Counted from the first letter of the stretch, positions 45,198 to 55,401 are shown. The stretch: DNA of 57,215 nt from Alphaproteobacteria bacterium (GCA_017559525.1 JAFYRI010000008.1:1-57215), one strand, 5' to 3'. Notes: generated from the sequence alone by a model not told the origin. Numbers and translations: made by a program.

Positions 45198-45205
45198 CTT
45201 CTTTC

Positions 45206-45343
45206 TTATTTTTCATCAGGGACTAAAAAGCAAAATGCTTTTTTACCATACTGGGATGCATATAAAATAGTTCCATCCTTACGATGAATATATGGTCTAC
45301 AGACCCAATGATAACCTGATGGACAATAATGGTTTTTTGCCAT
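45206..45343 (-). CDS. 45-residue aromatic/Cys small protein
   Basis: A reverse-strand ORF starts at ATG 45343 with a GGAG site 7 nt upstream and ends in TAA followed by a hairpin. The product begins MAKNHYCPSGYHWVC and is rich in Tyr, His, Lys and Cys (three Cys). Size and composition fit a small zinc-binding or secreted-like peptide that recurs on mobile elements, but no family is identified. Good translation signals and a dedicated hairpin argue that it is a real gene. Confidence 0.65.
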   Translation of the reverse strand: MAKNHYCPSGYHWVCRPYIHRKDGTILYASQYGKKAFCFLVPDEK

Positions 45344-45454
45344 TTTTATTCTCCATTTTATATTTTAGCCCACTTTCCACTTGATTTTACAAAATAAATA
45401 ATCTATAATATAATTTGTTACGTTATAAAATAAAATATTTTATTTTGTAAATCA

Positions 45455-45489
45455 GAACCAAAGGGTGGGACTATTTCACCTTTTGGTTC
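45455..45489 (-). terminator. Terminator after the 131-residue gene
   Basis: GAACCAAAGGGTG (45455-45467) and CACCTTTTGGTTC (45477-45489) pair over 13 positions (one wobble) with a 9-nt loop, 8 bp past the stop codon. Confidence 0.75.
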
Positions 45490-45497
45490 TACCTTTT

Positions 45498-45893
45498 TCA
45501 AGGATTCTGTTCTGTTTCTTTTTGATTTTTTGTTTTTCGTTCCTTTGCTGTTTTCATATCAATAATAATCATTCCATTTTCAGCTTTTGAAACTTCATAC
45601 ATACTTGTCTTTCGAGGCATAATACTGTAAAAGTCAAAAAGCGATTTTGCAGAAAAATCCAGAGATGTTCCTCTGTGTCTTACGTTTGCAACGGCTCCTT
45701 CTTTTTCTGCGACAAATATCATACCTATTAAATTGCTTTCTTTGTCGTAATAAAGTTGTACATACTTTGCTATTTCCTTGTTTAGTTTGTATCTTGTACA
45801 AGTGCCTTGACTTAACGTTACAACACCTCTGTTCGAAATACTTGCCTTTGTAACATATATGCCGCCAATATTTTCAAATCGTTCAAAAGCCAT
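45498..45893 (-). CDS. Hypothetical protein downstream of the type III R-M genes
   Basis: ATG 45893 follows a GGAGG site that lies within an upstream in-frame extension, so the true product has 131 residues. It is a beta-rich small protein with a central LYYDKESNLIGMIFV segment and a charged C-terminus (KERKTKNQKETEQ). It is in the same direction as res, 134 bp downstream, and has its own terminator. No family is recognised. It could be a regulator or accessory factor of the operon, by position only. Confidence 0.65.
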   Translation of the reverse strand: MAFERFENIGGIYVTKASISNRGVVTLSQGTCTRYKLNKEIAKYVQLYYDKESNLIGMIFVAEKEGAVANVRHRGTSLDFSAKSLFDFYSIMPRKTSMYEVSKAENGMIIIDMKTAKERKTKNQKETEQNP

Positions 45894-46027
45894 TTTGCCC
45901 TCCATTAATAAATTATACTTTGTTTCTAACATATTAGAAATTGAAAGTCAAGTAATTTTGCTAGAAAAATCTATTTTTCTGCTTCGTTTTTTACTCTTTA
46001 ATTTTGTAAACCGATATATTATTCTGC

Positions 46028-49000
46028 TTACTTCATCACTTTTTCCATCAGTTCTTTGTAATTACTAACGACATCATATTTGACTTCGTTGTTTGAAATG
46101 GCAAAAAAATGTTTCTTTGCACATGCGATTTTTGCTTTCTCTATATCTCTTAATTCCAACGAAGACATGTTTCCTTTTGTTTCTGCAACAAAATAAACAT
46201 GCTTAATTTCTTCTTGGTCAAAAGCGATTGCCCAGTCTGGGTTATACTTACCAACCGGTGTTGAAATATAAAAACCTCTTGGAAGTTTTGCATAAACAAC
46301 CACGTTTTGTGCTTGTTCCAGAGCTTCTGCAAAATCCTTTTCAATCTCTGAATCATATAATAAGTGGTCATAAATATGCTTTTCTGTTGCAATAGCATTG
46401 AAGCCAAATCGCCCCTTTAAGGTTGGTTCAGTAAAGATTTTTGTATTATATTCTTTATCTTCACTATCCTCAATCCGAGAATAACTGATGTGTTGAATAA
46501 TCAAAGTTGCTTTTTGCTCATTAATTAAATTACCTGCTTTAAGGATAAATTCTTCCGGATTTGTTTGGAATTGTTCAAAGACTTCTTTGTTTATTCCTTT
46601 TAAGATATGTGTAATAGTTTCTCGTGTTAAACCTGTTTCATCAACTAATTTACCAATTAAATCGTATTTGATTGAAGTTCCGACAGCCGTGATTTTTTCT
46701 GTTTTTACTTGGTTTGCTTTTGTTTCAAAGGCAATACCATCAAACAAATCTTGCTTTGATTTAATGGATTTCATTGTCCCAGTTTTAATTTCAATCCGTA
46801 TGCTTGACACTCTTAAATTTCTATTAAGTGCATCAACAGATTTTTCAACTAATTCTTTCCCTTCAAAGTCAACGGCATAAATGGATTTTATGTTTATTCG
46901 TTTCCAAAGATTGATAAACTCTTGCTTTTCTAATGCTCTCTCATTCACTTTAATGTTAACATCATTTTTACGAGCATCTTCGGGCATCATGCCTTTAACA
47001 TCATAAATCATATCTAAAATACGAACAACTCCATCTGAGCTGTCTTTGACTTCATCAGGCATAACAAGAGTGCCATTTTTCTTATCTTCATAGTATTTGT
47101 CAGTCAATTCACCGGCTTTTATATAACCATTACAGATAAGTCCTTCGTAAATGGAAGTTGCCAAGTTTTCATCAATCGTTTGAACATTACCATCTTTGTC
47201 TTTCAATGTCTTGCCATTAAATAAGGAAACACTGACTTTCTTTGGTCTATCTGTAATAATTTCAGCCAGTTCTTTTTGTAGTCCTTTAGCAAAATCATTA
47301 TAGGATTCATTGGCAATAACTGTCAAAATGTTGATATTATGGACATCTTCACCCAAAACCGAGGTATCCATTCTTTCACCATTTTGATTGACGGCAATAC
47401 GAAGTCCTCGACCGACTTCTTGACGTTTACGAACTTCTGCTCCACTTTTCTTTAATGTGCAAATTTGGAACACATTTGGATTGTCCCACCCTTCTTTCAA
47501 AGCAGAATGAGAAAAGATAAAGCGAACAGGTTCTTTTCTATCTAACAACCGTTCTTTGTTTTTCATAATCAAGTCATAAGCATCTGTATCAGTAGAAGAT
47601 TGTTCTTTCTTATCAATTTTCCCATCAATAAAGTGTTTGCTTTTCTTATCAATGGAAAAATATCCTGCATGTGTTTCATGGGCAGAAATACTTCTTAAAT
47701 ATTTAATATATTCATTATCACCAAGTTCTCCCATATAATGGTCTAATATGTTTTGATATTCTTCCTCAAACATATGAGCATAGAGTCCTTTTTCATCTGA
47801 TTGAGCATAATCTTTATATTTTACAACTTCATCAATAAAGAACAAGGAAAGGACTTTAATGCCTTTATAAAACAGTTGTCTTTCTCGTTCTAAATGGCTT
47901 TCAATAGTTTCTCTGATTTGAATACGTCTGATTTGGTCTGAATCTTCTGTTCCACCCAAGACTTGCCCGACAGAAATCTTGATTCCGTTTTTAAATTCAA
48001 CGGTATTATCCCGTCCATCAATGCGAGAAACAGTATATCCTTTATATTCTTCTAAATTACCGGAATGTTCATACAGATTAAATCCTTCATTGACTATCTT
48101 TGTTTTACGAATAGATGTTCCAGCGATCTTAAATTCCAAAGATGCAGTCGGGGCTTTTGTGTTGGAAAGATTTAAGTTTGCCAAATATAAATATCCATTT
48201 GTTCCAGATTGACCAGAAACAGAAATCCCTTTAACAGCAATCTTTTTAACCAATTTCTTATTATAGGCTTCCATAGCATCCAACCGATAAACCATGTTAA
48301 AGATACGGTCTTTTCTGTGGGTAGCAGAATAACGAAGTGTCATCAAAGGATTAAACTTCTTTAACCCTTCTTTTGTTGCATCTCCTTCAACAGATTGAGG
48401 TTCGTCAATAATCAAAATCGGATTTGTTTTAGCCAAAATATCCCTTGGTTTGCGGGAGCGAAACTCATCCAACTTCATATCAATTCTACGAGCATCTTTC
48501 CCTTTGGCATTAAATGCTTGTGAATTGATAATCATTACATTGATATTATTATCACTTGCGAATTGGTCAATTTGGTTCAAATGGGCAGAATTGTATATGA
48601 AAAACCTGATTTTCTTACCATATTCTTCGGCAAAGTGGTCCTGTGTGATTTGAAAAGATTTATAAACACCTTCACGAATAGCAATACTTGGCACAACAAT
48701 GATAAACTTACTCCAACCATAATGTTTGTTTAATTCATACATTGTTTTGATATAAGTGTATGTTTTACCGACACCAGTTTCCATTTCAACGGTCAGGTTA
48801 TAAGTTCCCTCCAAACAATCAGAGGGCTTAATTAAATTGGCTCGTTGGATTTGTTGGATGTTGTTTAAGACATGTGCATCATCCAACACGACCTTTGCAT
48901 TTTTAAACCCTGTATCGTTTAATGTATCTGTTAAATCTTGTTGGCTTGAGTTATTTGTTCCTTTATCAATCAAATAACTGATGCCACTTTGATAAGGTTG

Positions 49001-49072
49001 CCCTTGAAAGACATCCACAACTGCTTTGGCGGCATCAGCCTGAAACTTTTGATGTTTAAATCTTAATTTCAT
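46028..49072 (-). CDS. Type III restriction enzyme, Res subunit
   Basis: Res is the ATP-dependent translocating endonuclease of type III systems, acting with Mod. The 1014-residue protein has Walker A METGVGKTYT (about 97-106), Walker B IIDEPQSVEG (DEPQ 223-226), LRYSATHRKDR, and a C-terminal helicase domain with REGWDNP-like LKEGWDNPNVFQICTLKKSG and QEVGRGLRI. The C-terminal PD-(D/E)xK nuclease is intact: NPDWAIAF (P945-D946) and VAETKG (E964-T-K966). It starts 12 bp after mod with an AAGGAG site overlapping the mod stop. No disruption is seen. Confidence 0.95.
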   Translation of the reverse strand: MKLRFKHQKFQADAAKAVVDVFQGQPYQSGISYLIDKGTNNSSQQDLTDTLNDTGFKNAKVVLDDAHVLNNIQQIQRANLIKPSDCLEGTYNLTVEMETGVGKTYTYIKTMYELNKHYGWSKFIIVVPSIAIREGVYKSFQITQDHFAEEYGKKIRFFIYNSAHLNQIDQFASDNNINVMIINSQAFNAKGKDARRIDMKLDEFRSRKPRDILAKTNPILIIDEPQSVEGDATKEGLKKFNPLMTLRYSATHRKDRIFNMVYRLDAMEAYNKKLVKKIAVKGISVSGQSGTNGYLYLANLNLSNTKAPTASLEFKIAGTSIRKTKIVNEGFNLYEHSGNLEEYKGYTVSRIDGRDNTVEFKNGIKISVGQVLGGTEDSDQIRRIQIRETIESHLERERQLFYKGIKVLSLFFIDEVVKYKDYAQSDEKGLYAHMFEEEYQNILDHYMGELGDNEYIKYLRSISAHETHAGYFSIDKKSKHFIDGKIDKKEQSSTDTDAYDLIMKNKERLLDRKEPVRFIFSHSALKEGWDNPNVFQICTLKKSGAEVRKRQEVGRGLRIAVNQNGERMDTSVLGEDVHNINILTVIANESYNDFAKGLQKELAEIITDRPKKVSVSLFNGKTLKDKDGNVQTIDENLATSIYEGLICNGYIKAGELTDKYYEDKKNGTLVMPDEVKDSSDGVVRILDMIYDVKGMMPEDARKNDVNIKVNERALEKQEFINLWKRINIKSIYAVDFEGKELVEKSVDALNRNLRVSSIRIEIKTGTMKSIKSKQDLFDGIAFETKANQVKTEKITAVGTSIKYDLIGKLVDETGLTRETITHILKGINKEVFEQFQTNPEEFILKAGNLINEQKATLIIQHISYSRIEDSEDKEYNTKIFTEPTLKGRFGFNAIATEKHIYDHLLYDSEIEKDFAEALEQAQNVVVYAKLPRGFYISTPVGKYNPDWAIAFDQEEIKHVYFVAETKGNMSSLELRDIEKAKIACAKKHFFAISNNEVKYDVVSNYKELMEKVMK

Positions 49073-49084
49073 ATCAAAATCTCC

Positions 49085-51007
49085 TTACAATACTTTGATG
49101 TTTGTATTAGGAGATTTGAGTTTAAATATCTCATCTACATTGATACGGGCTGAATCTGTTGCAAACGAACTGTCTCTAAACACAACTCTGAGTGGTTTCA
49201 TATCGGCAATTTGTTTGATAACATCTTCAGACACCTTCTCATCAAAGCAAGCAATCAAATCACCTTCATTCACAATATGGATATTATAGCCATTGATTGC
49301 CTTTGTTTCATGGGGTAAAGAGAGTTCCAATCCCCATTCAAGCATACAAGCATAAAGTAGGTCTTCAGGTGTTCTATCTTCTTTGATATTACTTGTCATT
49401 CTATCAAGCATAGATTGGTTATAATCTGCCGGAGCATAATAAACATCTTTCATATTGCTTTCATCAAGTTTCAAAACACGGAAACCTATATCAAGGTCTG
49501 TTTTGCCTGTTTCTTCTACAATCTTCTTACCAGCTCTTCTGATTCGTTCCTTACCGATTTCACAGATATTTTGATATCCTGCTTTATAAGTTTCGGATTT
49601 TTCATCACAAACTTCCGGTAATTGCACCATAATGAACTTTCTCTTACCGCCATCTTCAGCATTAAGTTGCATTACTGCGTGTGCAGTTGTTGCCGAACCA
49701 GAGAAAAAGTCAAGAATGATAGATGCTTCATCAGAACCAACTGTTATAAAGTTTTTCAATAGATTAATTGGTTTGGGGAAAGAAAAATATTTGTCTCCAA
49801 AAATTTCTTCTACTTCAGCCGTACCTCTACGTGTTGTATATGAGGTATCAGTTAAAAGATTTCTTATGATTTTTTCTGTGTGCCGCATTTTCTGAACAAT
49901 TCTATACTCTCCATTTTCTGTTTTATAACCAATTATTTCTGTGTTCAGATTATTTTGTGCCTTATCTTTTCCCCATCTCCAAACAAACTGAACATTGTTT
50001 TTTATTGACTTTGGCGGGTATATTTCTATTGAATTTTCTTTTTTTTCTAATCCTATTGTGTAAAATTCCTTACTGACTGGCTCATTTAAATACAAATAAA
50101 ATGGATAGTATAAATTTGGTCTGTTTTTATTTGTAAATGCTTCATTGCTGTTATATAGTGGGTGTATATTATAGCCACCTTTTTCATCGGTATATTTAAA
50201 TGTTTTATCAATTTCTGGTAACATATTTGTTGTCGTGAAATTTATATTTTTAGCGTAAAATACGGCATATTCAGTCATTTTACCTATATGGCCATAATCG
50301 CGGGCATTAGGCGTTGAGTTTATAACAAAAAGTCCTATAAAGTTTTCGCTTCCACACACTTCATCACACATTTTTTTGAGATTATCTACCTCATTATCAT
50401 CAATGGATATAAAAATTACGCCGTCTTCGGAAAGTAAGTTACGTGCTAATTTCAAACGAGGATACATCATAGAGCACCAAGATGAATGGAAACGACCATT
50501 GGTTTCAGTGTTTTTAAACATTCTGTATCCACTTTCATCAATCGCACCAACTTCTTCATCGTATTGGTCTTTATTGGTTTTATAATCATCCGGATAGATA
50601 AAGCTATCATTACCGGTGTTATACGGTGGGTCTATATATATCATTTTGATTTTATTCAAATAGCTTTCTTGCAAAAGCTTCAAAACATCTAAATTATCAC
50701 CTTCAATATAAAGGTTTTCTGTTTTGTCCCAATCAACAGATTCTTCTTTGCAAGGACGAAGTGTCTTACGAATGGGGCGAGAGGCTTCCACCATGGCTTG
50801 TTTTTTACCAACCCATGTAAAATCATAACTTTCATCCCCTTCAATTACTTTAGTAGAAAGGAGTTGCTCTAACTTTTTGGCATCAACAGCAGAAATAATG
50901 TCCCCATTTTCATCTTTGGTTTCTGTTATCACTTCCGGAAACATTTCTTTCAATATATCTAACTTTTCCAATGTTTTATTGGCTGTTTCCATCTTCATTT
51001 TATCCAT
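49085..51007 (-). CDS. Type III DNA N6-adenine methyltransferase, Mod subunit
   Basis: Mod recognises and methylates the target and guides Res. ATG 51007 has a CAGGAG site and overlaps the DUF4391 stop by 8 nt, giving 640 residues. Motif IV DPPYNTG (126-132) precedes motif I FFSGSATTA (about 432-440), the beta-class order of type III Mods. The region between (about 190-400) is the variable target-recognition part. No long simple repeat of the kind that drives phase-variable mod genes is visible. The target sequence cannot be predicted. Confidence 0.95.
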   Translation of the reverse strand: MDKMKMETANKTLEKLDILKEMFPEVITETKDENGDIISAVDAKKLEQLLSTKVIEGDESYDFTWVGKKQAMVEASRPIRKTLRPCKEESVDWDKTENLYIEGDNLDVLKLLQESYLNKIKMIYIDPPYNTGNDSFIYPDDYKTNKDQYDEEVGAIDESGYRMFKNTETNGRFHSSWCSMMYPRLKLARNLLSEDGVIFISIDDNEVDNLKKMCDEVCGSENFIGLFVINSTPNARDYGHIGKMTEYAVFYAKNINFTTTNMLPEIDKTFKYTDEKGGYNIHPLYNSNEAFTNKNRPNLYYPFYLYLNEPVSKEFYTIGLEKKENSIEIYPPKSIKNNVQFVWRWGKDKAQNNLNTEIIGYKTENGEYRIVQKMRHTEKIIRNLLTDTSYTTRRGTAEVEEIFGDKYFSFPKPINLLKNFITVGSDEASIILDFFSGSATTAHAVMQLNAEDGGKRKFIMVQLPEVCDEKSETYKAGYQNICEIGKERIRRAGKKIVEETGKTDLDIGFRVLKLDESNMKDVYYAPADYNQSMLDRMTSNIKEDRTPEDLLYACMLEWGLELSLPHETKAINGYNIHIVNEGDLIACFDEKVSEDVIKQIADMKPLRVVFRDSSFATDSARINVDEIFKLKSPNTNIKVL

Positions 51008-52130
51008 TGTTTTTCTCCTGTATATATTTTGCAAGTTCGTCTATGGAAATATCAAATACTTCCATGTAATGAGTAATTTTATTCAGAGCATCGTCAGCAG
51101 TATTGGGAAAAGATTCTATTATTGAAGAAGAATAATTTAATAATTCTCTCTGACTAATCTTATTTTCTTTTATAAAATTACAAATATAATCAAATTTTTC
51201 TACATCATTTTGTATATGAGAAACTTGTTGTTTTATTTCTTGTCCATAGAATTTATACAATTCTATACCTGTTCGTATTTTTCTTAATTCAGACCCCTTA
51301 TATTTGTTCCAATCTTTAGGAAAATGTTCTCTAAATACACAAATTATTTCTTTTTGTGTATAACCTTTCATTGTCAATAAACATGTATAGGCAGCGTATG
51401 GATTGCTCCTAATATCATCATAATGTTTTTGAGCAACTAATTCAAAAGTCAATTTTTTATTGGGATATTCATTGTTTTTTTTTAATTCATCTAATTGTTT
51501 GTTTAATGCTTTAATTTCTTTATTAATTTCAATTTGTCTGTTGAATTGTTTTTCTCTGTTTAGTTTTACTGTTAATTGTTCAATTTTTTTTGTAATATTA
51601 TCTTGTTCTTCGATTTGATGTATTTTTTCTTCTAATGGCAAAGATTGATCTATATCACTTAAATCACTTGATAACTCAGACAAAAAGTTTTCATAAACAC
51701 TATCTAATTTGTTTCCTTTAATCTGAAGAGAAATATCCTTTTCCCACTCACTTTTAAAATATTTAACGATTGTTGCTTTGTTATTTCCTCTGGAAGAGGT
51801 GTTTTTTTCTTTATATCCGAGCCATACTTGTTGCTTGCCATTATATTCCAAAACAAACAGAATGTAATAAGGAATGGCTTTATCAATCGCATCCAGTATC
51901 TTTTGATTGAAATTCTTATTTTTTAACAGAATGTGAAAAACTTCAATTTCTTCAATATCGCTTCCCGCACCAATGTTCAAATTGCTTGGGGAAAGTTTGT
52001 TGGTCCATATAATCTTTTCAACATCATCAATGAACGAAGCTTTTAAAGTTGGAGATACTTCTGCCTTTTCATAAAATTTGTTTTTAGGAATAACTCTGTT
52101 AAATTCTGTTTCTTTTGGAAAACCCAGCAT
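51000..52130 (-). CDS. DUF4391 protein with extra C-terminal domain
   Basis: Residues about 1-160 match the DUF4391 pattern: FPKETEFNRVIPKNKFYEKAEVSPTLKASFIDDVEKIIWTNKLSP, then EEIEVFHILL and YYILFVLEYNGKQQVWLGYKE. A coiled coil follows (about 165-215). Residues about 225-376 form a further helical part (YAAYTCLLTMKGYTQKEIICVFREHF) not expected in the usual ~220-residue DUF4391 protein. Start and stop overlap both neighbours (TAATG with the helicase, ATGGATAA with mod). DUF4391 genes are known beside helicase and methylase genes, but the activity is unknown. Confidence 0.85.
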   Translation of the reverse strand: MLGFPKETEFNRVIPKNKFYEKAEVSPTLKASFIDDVEKIIWTNKLSPSNLNIGAGSDIEEIEVFHILLKNKNFNQKILDAIDKAIPYYILFVLEYNGKQQVWLGYKEKNTSSRGNNKATIVKYFKSEWEKDISLQIKGNKLDSVYENFLSELSSDLSDIDQSLPLEEKIHQIEEQDNITKKIEQLTVKLNREKQFNRQIEINKEIKALNKQLDELKKNNEYPNKKLTFELVAQKHYDDIRSNPYAAYTCLLTMKGYTQKEIICVFREHFPKDWNKYKGSELRKIRTGIELYKFYGQEIKQQVSHIQNDVEKFDYICNFIKENKISQRELLNYSSSIIESFPNTADDALNKITHYMEVFDISIDELAKYIQEKNNG

Positions 52131-55100
52131 TACTTACCTCCTTCGACAACAAGAAAACATATGAGTTCAAAATCATTCAATCCACTGATTTTATTCACCA
52201 AAGCCGATGTTCCACCAGATGAGAACAAACTATCAATATCACTTTCATCTTTTACAGAGATAATTGAGTTGATGGCTTCACCTAAAAGGGCTGAATATTG
52301 TTTCATATTCTTGCCATCCTTTGTCTTCTCATTAAAAATAGAACAAATTTCGTTATCTACCTCAGAGTTCCCTTTGCAGGCAAATCTTAATTTATCCAAC
52401 AATTCTTTAGGTTGCAGATGATTATAAACAATTTGCCCATCTTCTTGGATATACACCATATAAAATGGATGCAATCTGTTCATATCATTGATGTTTGTTC
52501 CCTTATTCACATTTTTTAAGATATAAATAACCCCAGCAGGCATATCTTTGTTTGCTTTGATGACTGCATTCATACCAGTCGGGTTCTTTTCTACATTCGG
52601 GTTTCCTTTGATGTATTCCAATAAATCCAATCTAAACTCATTCAATCCTAAGTCCATAATGGAAATACCAGAACCCATTTCTTCTATATCAATTACTTCT
52701 GATTGTAATTTTTCCAATTGTTGCTTCCGATATTGTAAATCGGGGTCATCTTCCGGATTAATCATATTATCGCTGCCACCTGCAGTCAGATTAACGGCTT
52801 TCATTCGTCCTTCAACTCTGGATTTCAACTTGATATATTCATCCAATTCAACCGGAGCCCAGAAATTAACAAGTTGAATTACTTCATTTCTGCTACCAAT
52901 ACGGTCAATTCGTCCAAATCGTTGAATAATACGAACTGGATTCCAATGAATATCAAAGTTGATTAAATAGTCGCAATCTTGAAGATTTTGACCTTCTGAA
53001 ATACAATCTGTTGCAATCAAAATATCAATGTTTGCAGGATTGTCAGGCAATAAAAGATGCTTTTCTTTTGAAATCGGTGAAAAACAAGTTAAAACTGTAT
53101 TCATGTCTTGAGGCAGTTTCTCAACAGTGCTTTTGCCATCAATAGAACCACTGATAACAGCCACATCTAAGCCAAAGTTGTTTTTTACATATTGAGAAAC
53201 ATTTTCATACAAATAGTTGGCTGTATCAGCAAATGCTGTAAATATAATAATTTTCTTATTATTGCCATTGACAGGATTTTCTATCTTATGCTTAATTTGT
53301 CTTAACAATGTTTGAAGTTTATTATCTTCTGTTGCTGTGATGCTACTTGTTTCTACATATAGTTTTCTTAGAATGAAGGCATCCGTTTCTAAATCTTGTT
53401 TCCAAGAACGATAGTCCATGTCATTTAAGGATACATTGACTTTACTTCCTGTGATAATATCTGTATCGTCATCAGTGTCTATAAACTCATTAAAATCATT
53501 TATAAACAAAGCATCTGTTTGTTTTTCTTCATATAATTCAATTTGGTTTATTGTATTTTCAATTCGATTTAAAATACGAGTAAGTGTTTGATTAAACGAA
53601 TAAATGGAACTTTCCATCCGTTTCATCAAGTTAATGCTCATAAGTTTGCGAACACCTTGTTCTCGGTCAGATTGCTTGAAGAATACACCTTCACTAACAT
53701 CTCTACCATATTTTTCTTCATAGGCATCGCGTTTGCTTTCATGGATATAATTTGATGGAGTATAAACACATAAACTTAAATTTAAAAGGTTTTCAAATAT
53801 CTCTTTGTATGAGATTGTTCCTTCTTTCAAACTGACTTGGGGACTATGATTAATAGGCTTTAATCTTTCTGGGAATTTACCAACATCAGCCGTGCTATAA
53901 TATCTTTCAATATGCTTGCGAGAACGAGCTATTGTGATGTTATCCAGTAAATTAAAAAAGTCAAAACTCAACATATTTAACAATTTTTGAGTTGTTCTGT
54001 TTTCCGGTTTTAATTTATTCCAGTGATTAAATGTTTTTTGAGCCTCTCTAAAGATTTGTTCTACATTCATATCTTGACCTAATTTTTCATTAAACTGCTT
54101 AGCATTGCCTTCATAGGCTAATGCTAGTTGATTTTTAAGGTCCAAGAATTGATTGTTAACAGGTGTTGCAGAAAGCATTAAAACCTTTGTTTTAACACCT
54201 TTCCGAATGACTTTGTTCAATAACAGATTATAGCGATTGTCTTTTAATTCCCCTTGACTATTTAAATATGATTGACCACCATTTCTAAAATTGTGGCTTT
54301 CATCAATTACAACAAGGTCATAATTGCTCCAATTTATTTTACCTAAATCAAGACCATTTGATTGCCCTCTGGTTCTTGATAAATCTGTATGATACAGAAC
54401 ATCATATCTCAATCGGTCTGTTGCTATTGGATTATTTACATAGTTTTCTTTATAGGTCGTCCAGTTATCAGTTAATTTCTTTGGGCAAAGAACTAATACA
54501 TTTTTATTCCTATTTTCGTAATACTTAATTACGGACAATGCTGTGAATGTCTTACCTAAACCAACGCTGTCTGCTAAGATACAACCATTATATTTTTCAA
54601 GTTTATTAATAATTGCCAAACAAGCATCTTTTTGAAAGTTATAAAGTTTATTCCAAATAGCACTTTCTTTAAATCCGGTTGCTGTATTTGGCAAAACATC
54701 TTCATTTACATCTTCTAAAAACTCATTGAAAATATTGTAAAGTGTAAAAAAGTAAATAAATTCTGGAGAGTTTTCATTATAAACAGAGGTAATGCTTTCT
54801 ACAATTTCATTTGTTATATCTTCTAACTGTTCTTTATCATTCCATATTTCGTTGAATTGTCTTAAATAATTCTGGCTGTATGGTTCTCCCATTCTGTTAA
54901 TGATAGAAAAACAATTATTCCCTTTATCACAGCCTAAATCAACAGTTGTCAATCCATTTATTGGTTGATACACATAATCATTATCTTGGTTTTTAAGATG
55001 CATAAATCCAGGAATTATTTGTCCTGTTCTATTGGATTTGAAACGAGCTTTTCTTCTTATCCAGTCAGCACATTCTTTTGCAATTGCTTTTTGAGTTAGT

Positions 55101-55381
55101 TCATTTTTCAATCTAACTTCGAATTCTGTTCCGTAGATACTCTTTTCTCTATCCAGTCTTGGAATGTAGAATTCTCTCTTTTCTTTATTTGTTTTTTCTG
55201 TAATAAAAGTCGGGGAAGTAAAGATAAATCTTAATTCTTCAATTTGTTCGAGTTGTTTTTTTAATTCTTGAAAGGCATAAATTGAAAAATAGGCAGATGC
55301 AATGGATATCTTTGCATTCTTTTTTATCTCAACACTTAAATCGTCTTTCAACTTAGACGTAATGTTATCAAAGTATTTCAT
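52130..55381 (-). CDS. SNF2-family helicase with N-terminal PLD-like region
   Basis: The 1083-residue protein opens with a phospholipase-D-like region (about 20-130, ISIASAYFSIYAFQELKK then FIFTSPTFI). The SNF2/DEAD ATPase follows, with Walker A ADSVGLGKTFTA (about 268-279), DESH in VVIDESHNFRNGG (about 360), LSATPVNNQF, and motif VI QRFGRIDRIGS (about 823). Such proteins translocate on or remodel DNA and are common in phage defence. The clear HKD catalytic motif of true PLD nucleases is not evident in the N-terminal part. It is the first gene of the helicase-DUF4391-mod-res operon. Confidence 0.92.
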   Translation of the reverse strand: MKYFDNITSKLKDDLSVEIKKNAKISIASAYFSIYAFQELKKQLEQIEELRFIFTSPTFITEKTNKEKREFYIPRLDREKSIYGTEFEVRLKNELTQKAIAKECADWIRRKARFKSNRTGQIIPGFMHLKNQDNDYVYQPINGLTTVDLGCDKGNNCFSIINRMGEPYSQNYLRQFNEIWNDKEQLEDITNEIVESITSVYNENSPEFIYFFTLYNIFNEFLEDVNEDVLPNTATGFKESAIWNKLYNFQKDACLAIINKLEKYNGCILADSVGLGKTFTALSVIKYYENRNKNVLVLCPKKLTDNWTTYKENYVNNPIATDRLRYDVLYHTDLSRTRGQSNGLDLGKINWSNYDLVVIDESHNFRNGGQSYLNSQGELKDNRYNLLLNKVIRKGVKTKVLMLSATPVNNQFLDLKNQLALAYEGNAKQFNEKLGQDMNVEQIFREAQKTFNHWNKLKPENRTTQKLLNMLSFDFFNLLDNITIARSRKHIERYYSTADVGKFPERLKPINHSPQVSLKEGTISYKEIFENLLNLSLCVYTPSNYIHESKRDAYEEKYGRDVSEGVFFKQSDREQGVRKLMSINLMKRMESSIYSFNQTLTRILNRIENTINQIELYEEKQTDALFINDFNEFIDTDDDTDIITGSKVNVSLNDMDYRSWKQDLETDAFILRKLYVETSSITATEDNKLQTLLRQIKHKIENPVNGNNKKIIIFTAFADTANYLYENVSQYVKNNFGLDVAVISGSIDGKSTVEKLPQDMNTVLTCFSPISKEKHLLLPDNPANIDILIATDCISEGQNLQDCDYLINFDIHWNPVRIIQRFGRIDRIGSRNEVIQLVNFWAPVELDEYIKLKSRVEGRMKAVNLTAGGSDNMINPEDDPDLQYRKQQLEKLQSEVIDIEEMGSGISIMDLGLNEFRLDLLEYIKGNPNVEKNPTGMNAVIKANKDMPAGVIYILKNVNKGTNINDMNRLHPFYMVYIQEDGQIVYNHLQPKELLDKLRFACKGNSEVDNEICSIFNEKTKDGKNMKQYSALLGEAINSIISVKDESDIDSLFSSGGTSALVNKISGLNDFELICFLVVEGGK

Positions 55382-55401
55382 GACTTATCCCTATTTTAGA
55401 G

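Noticed and set aside
46028..55381. Operon as DISARM or BREX
   Set aside because: No DrmA/DrmB (DUF1998), PglZ or BrxC-type genes are present; Mod and Res are of clear type III form.
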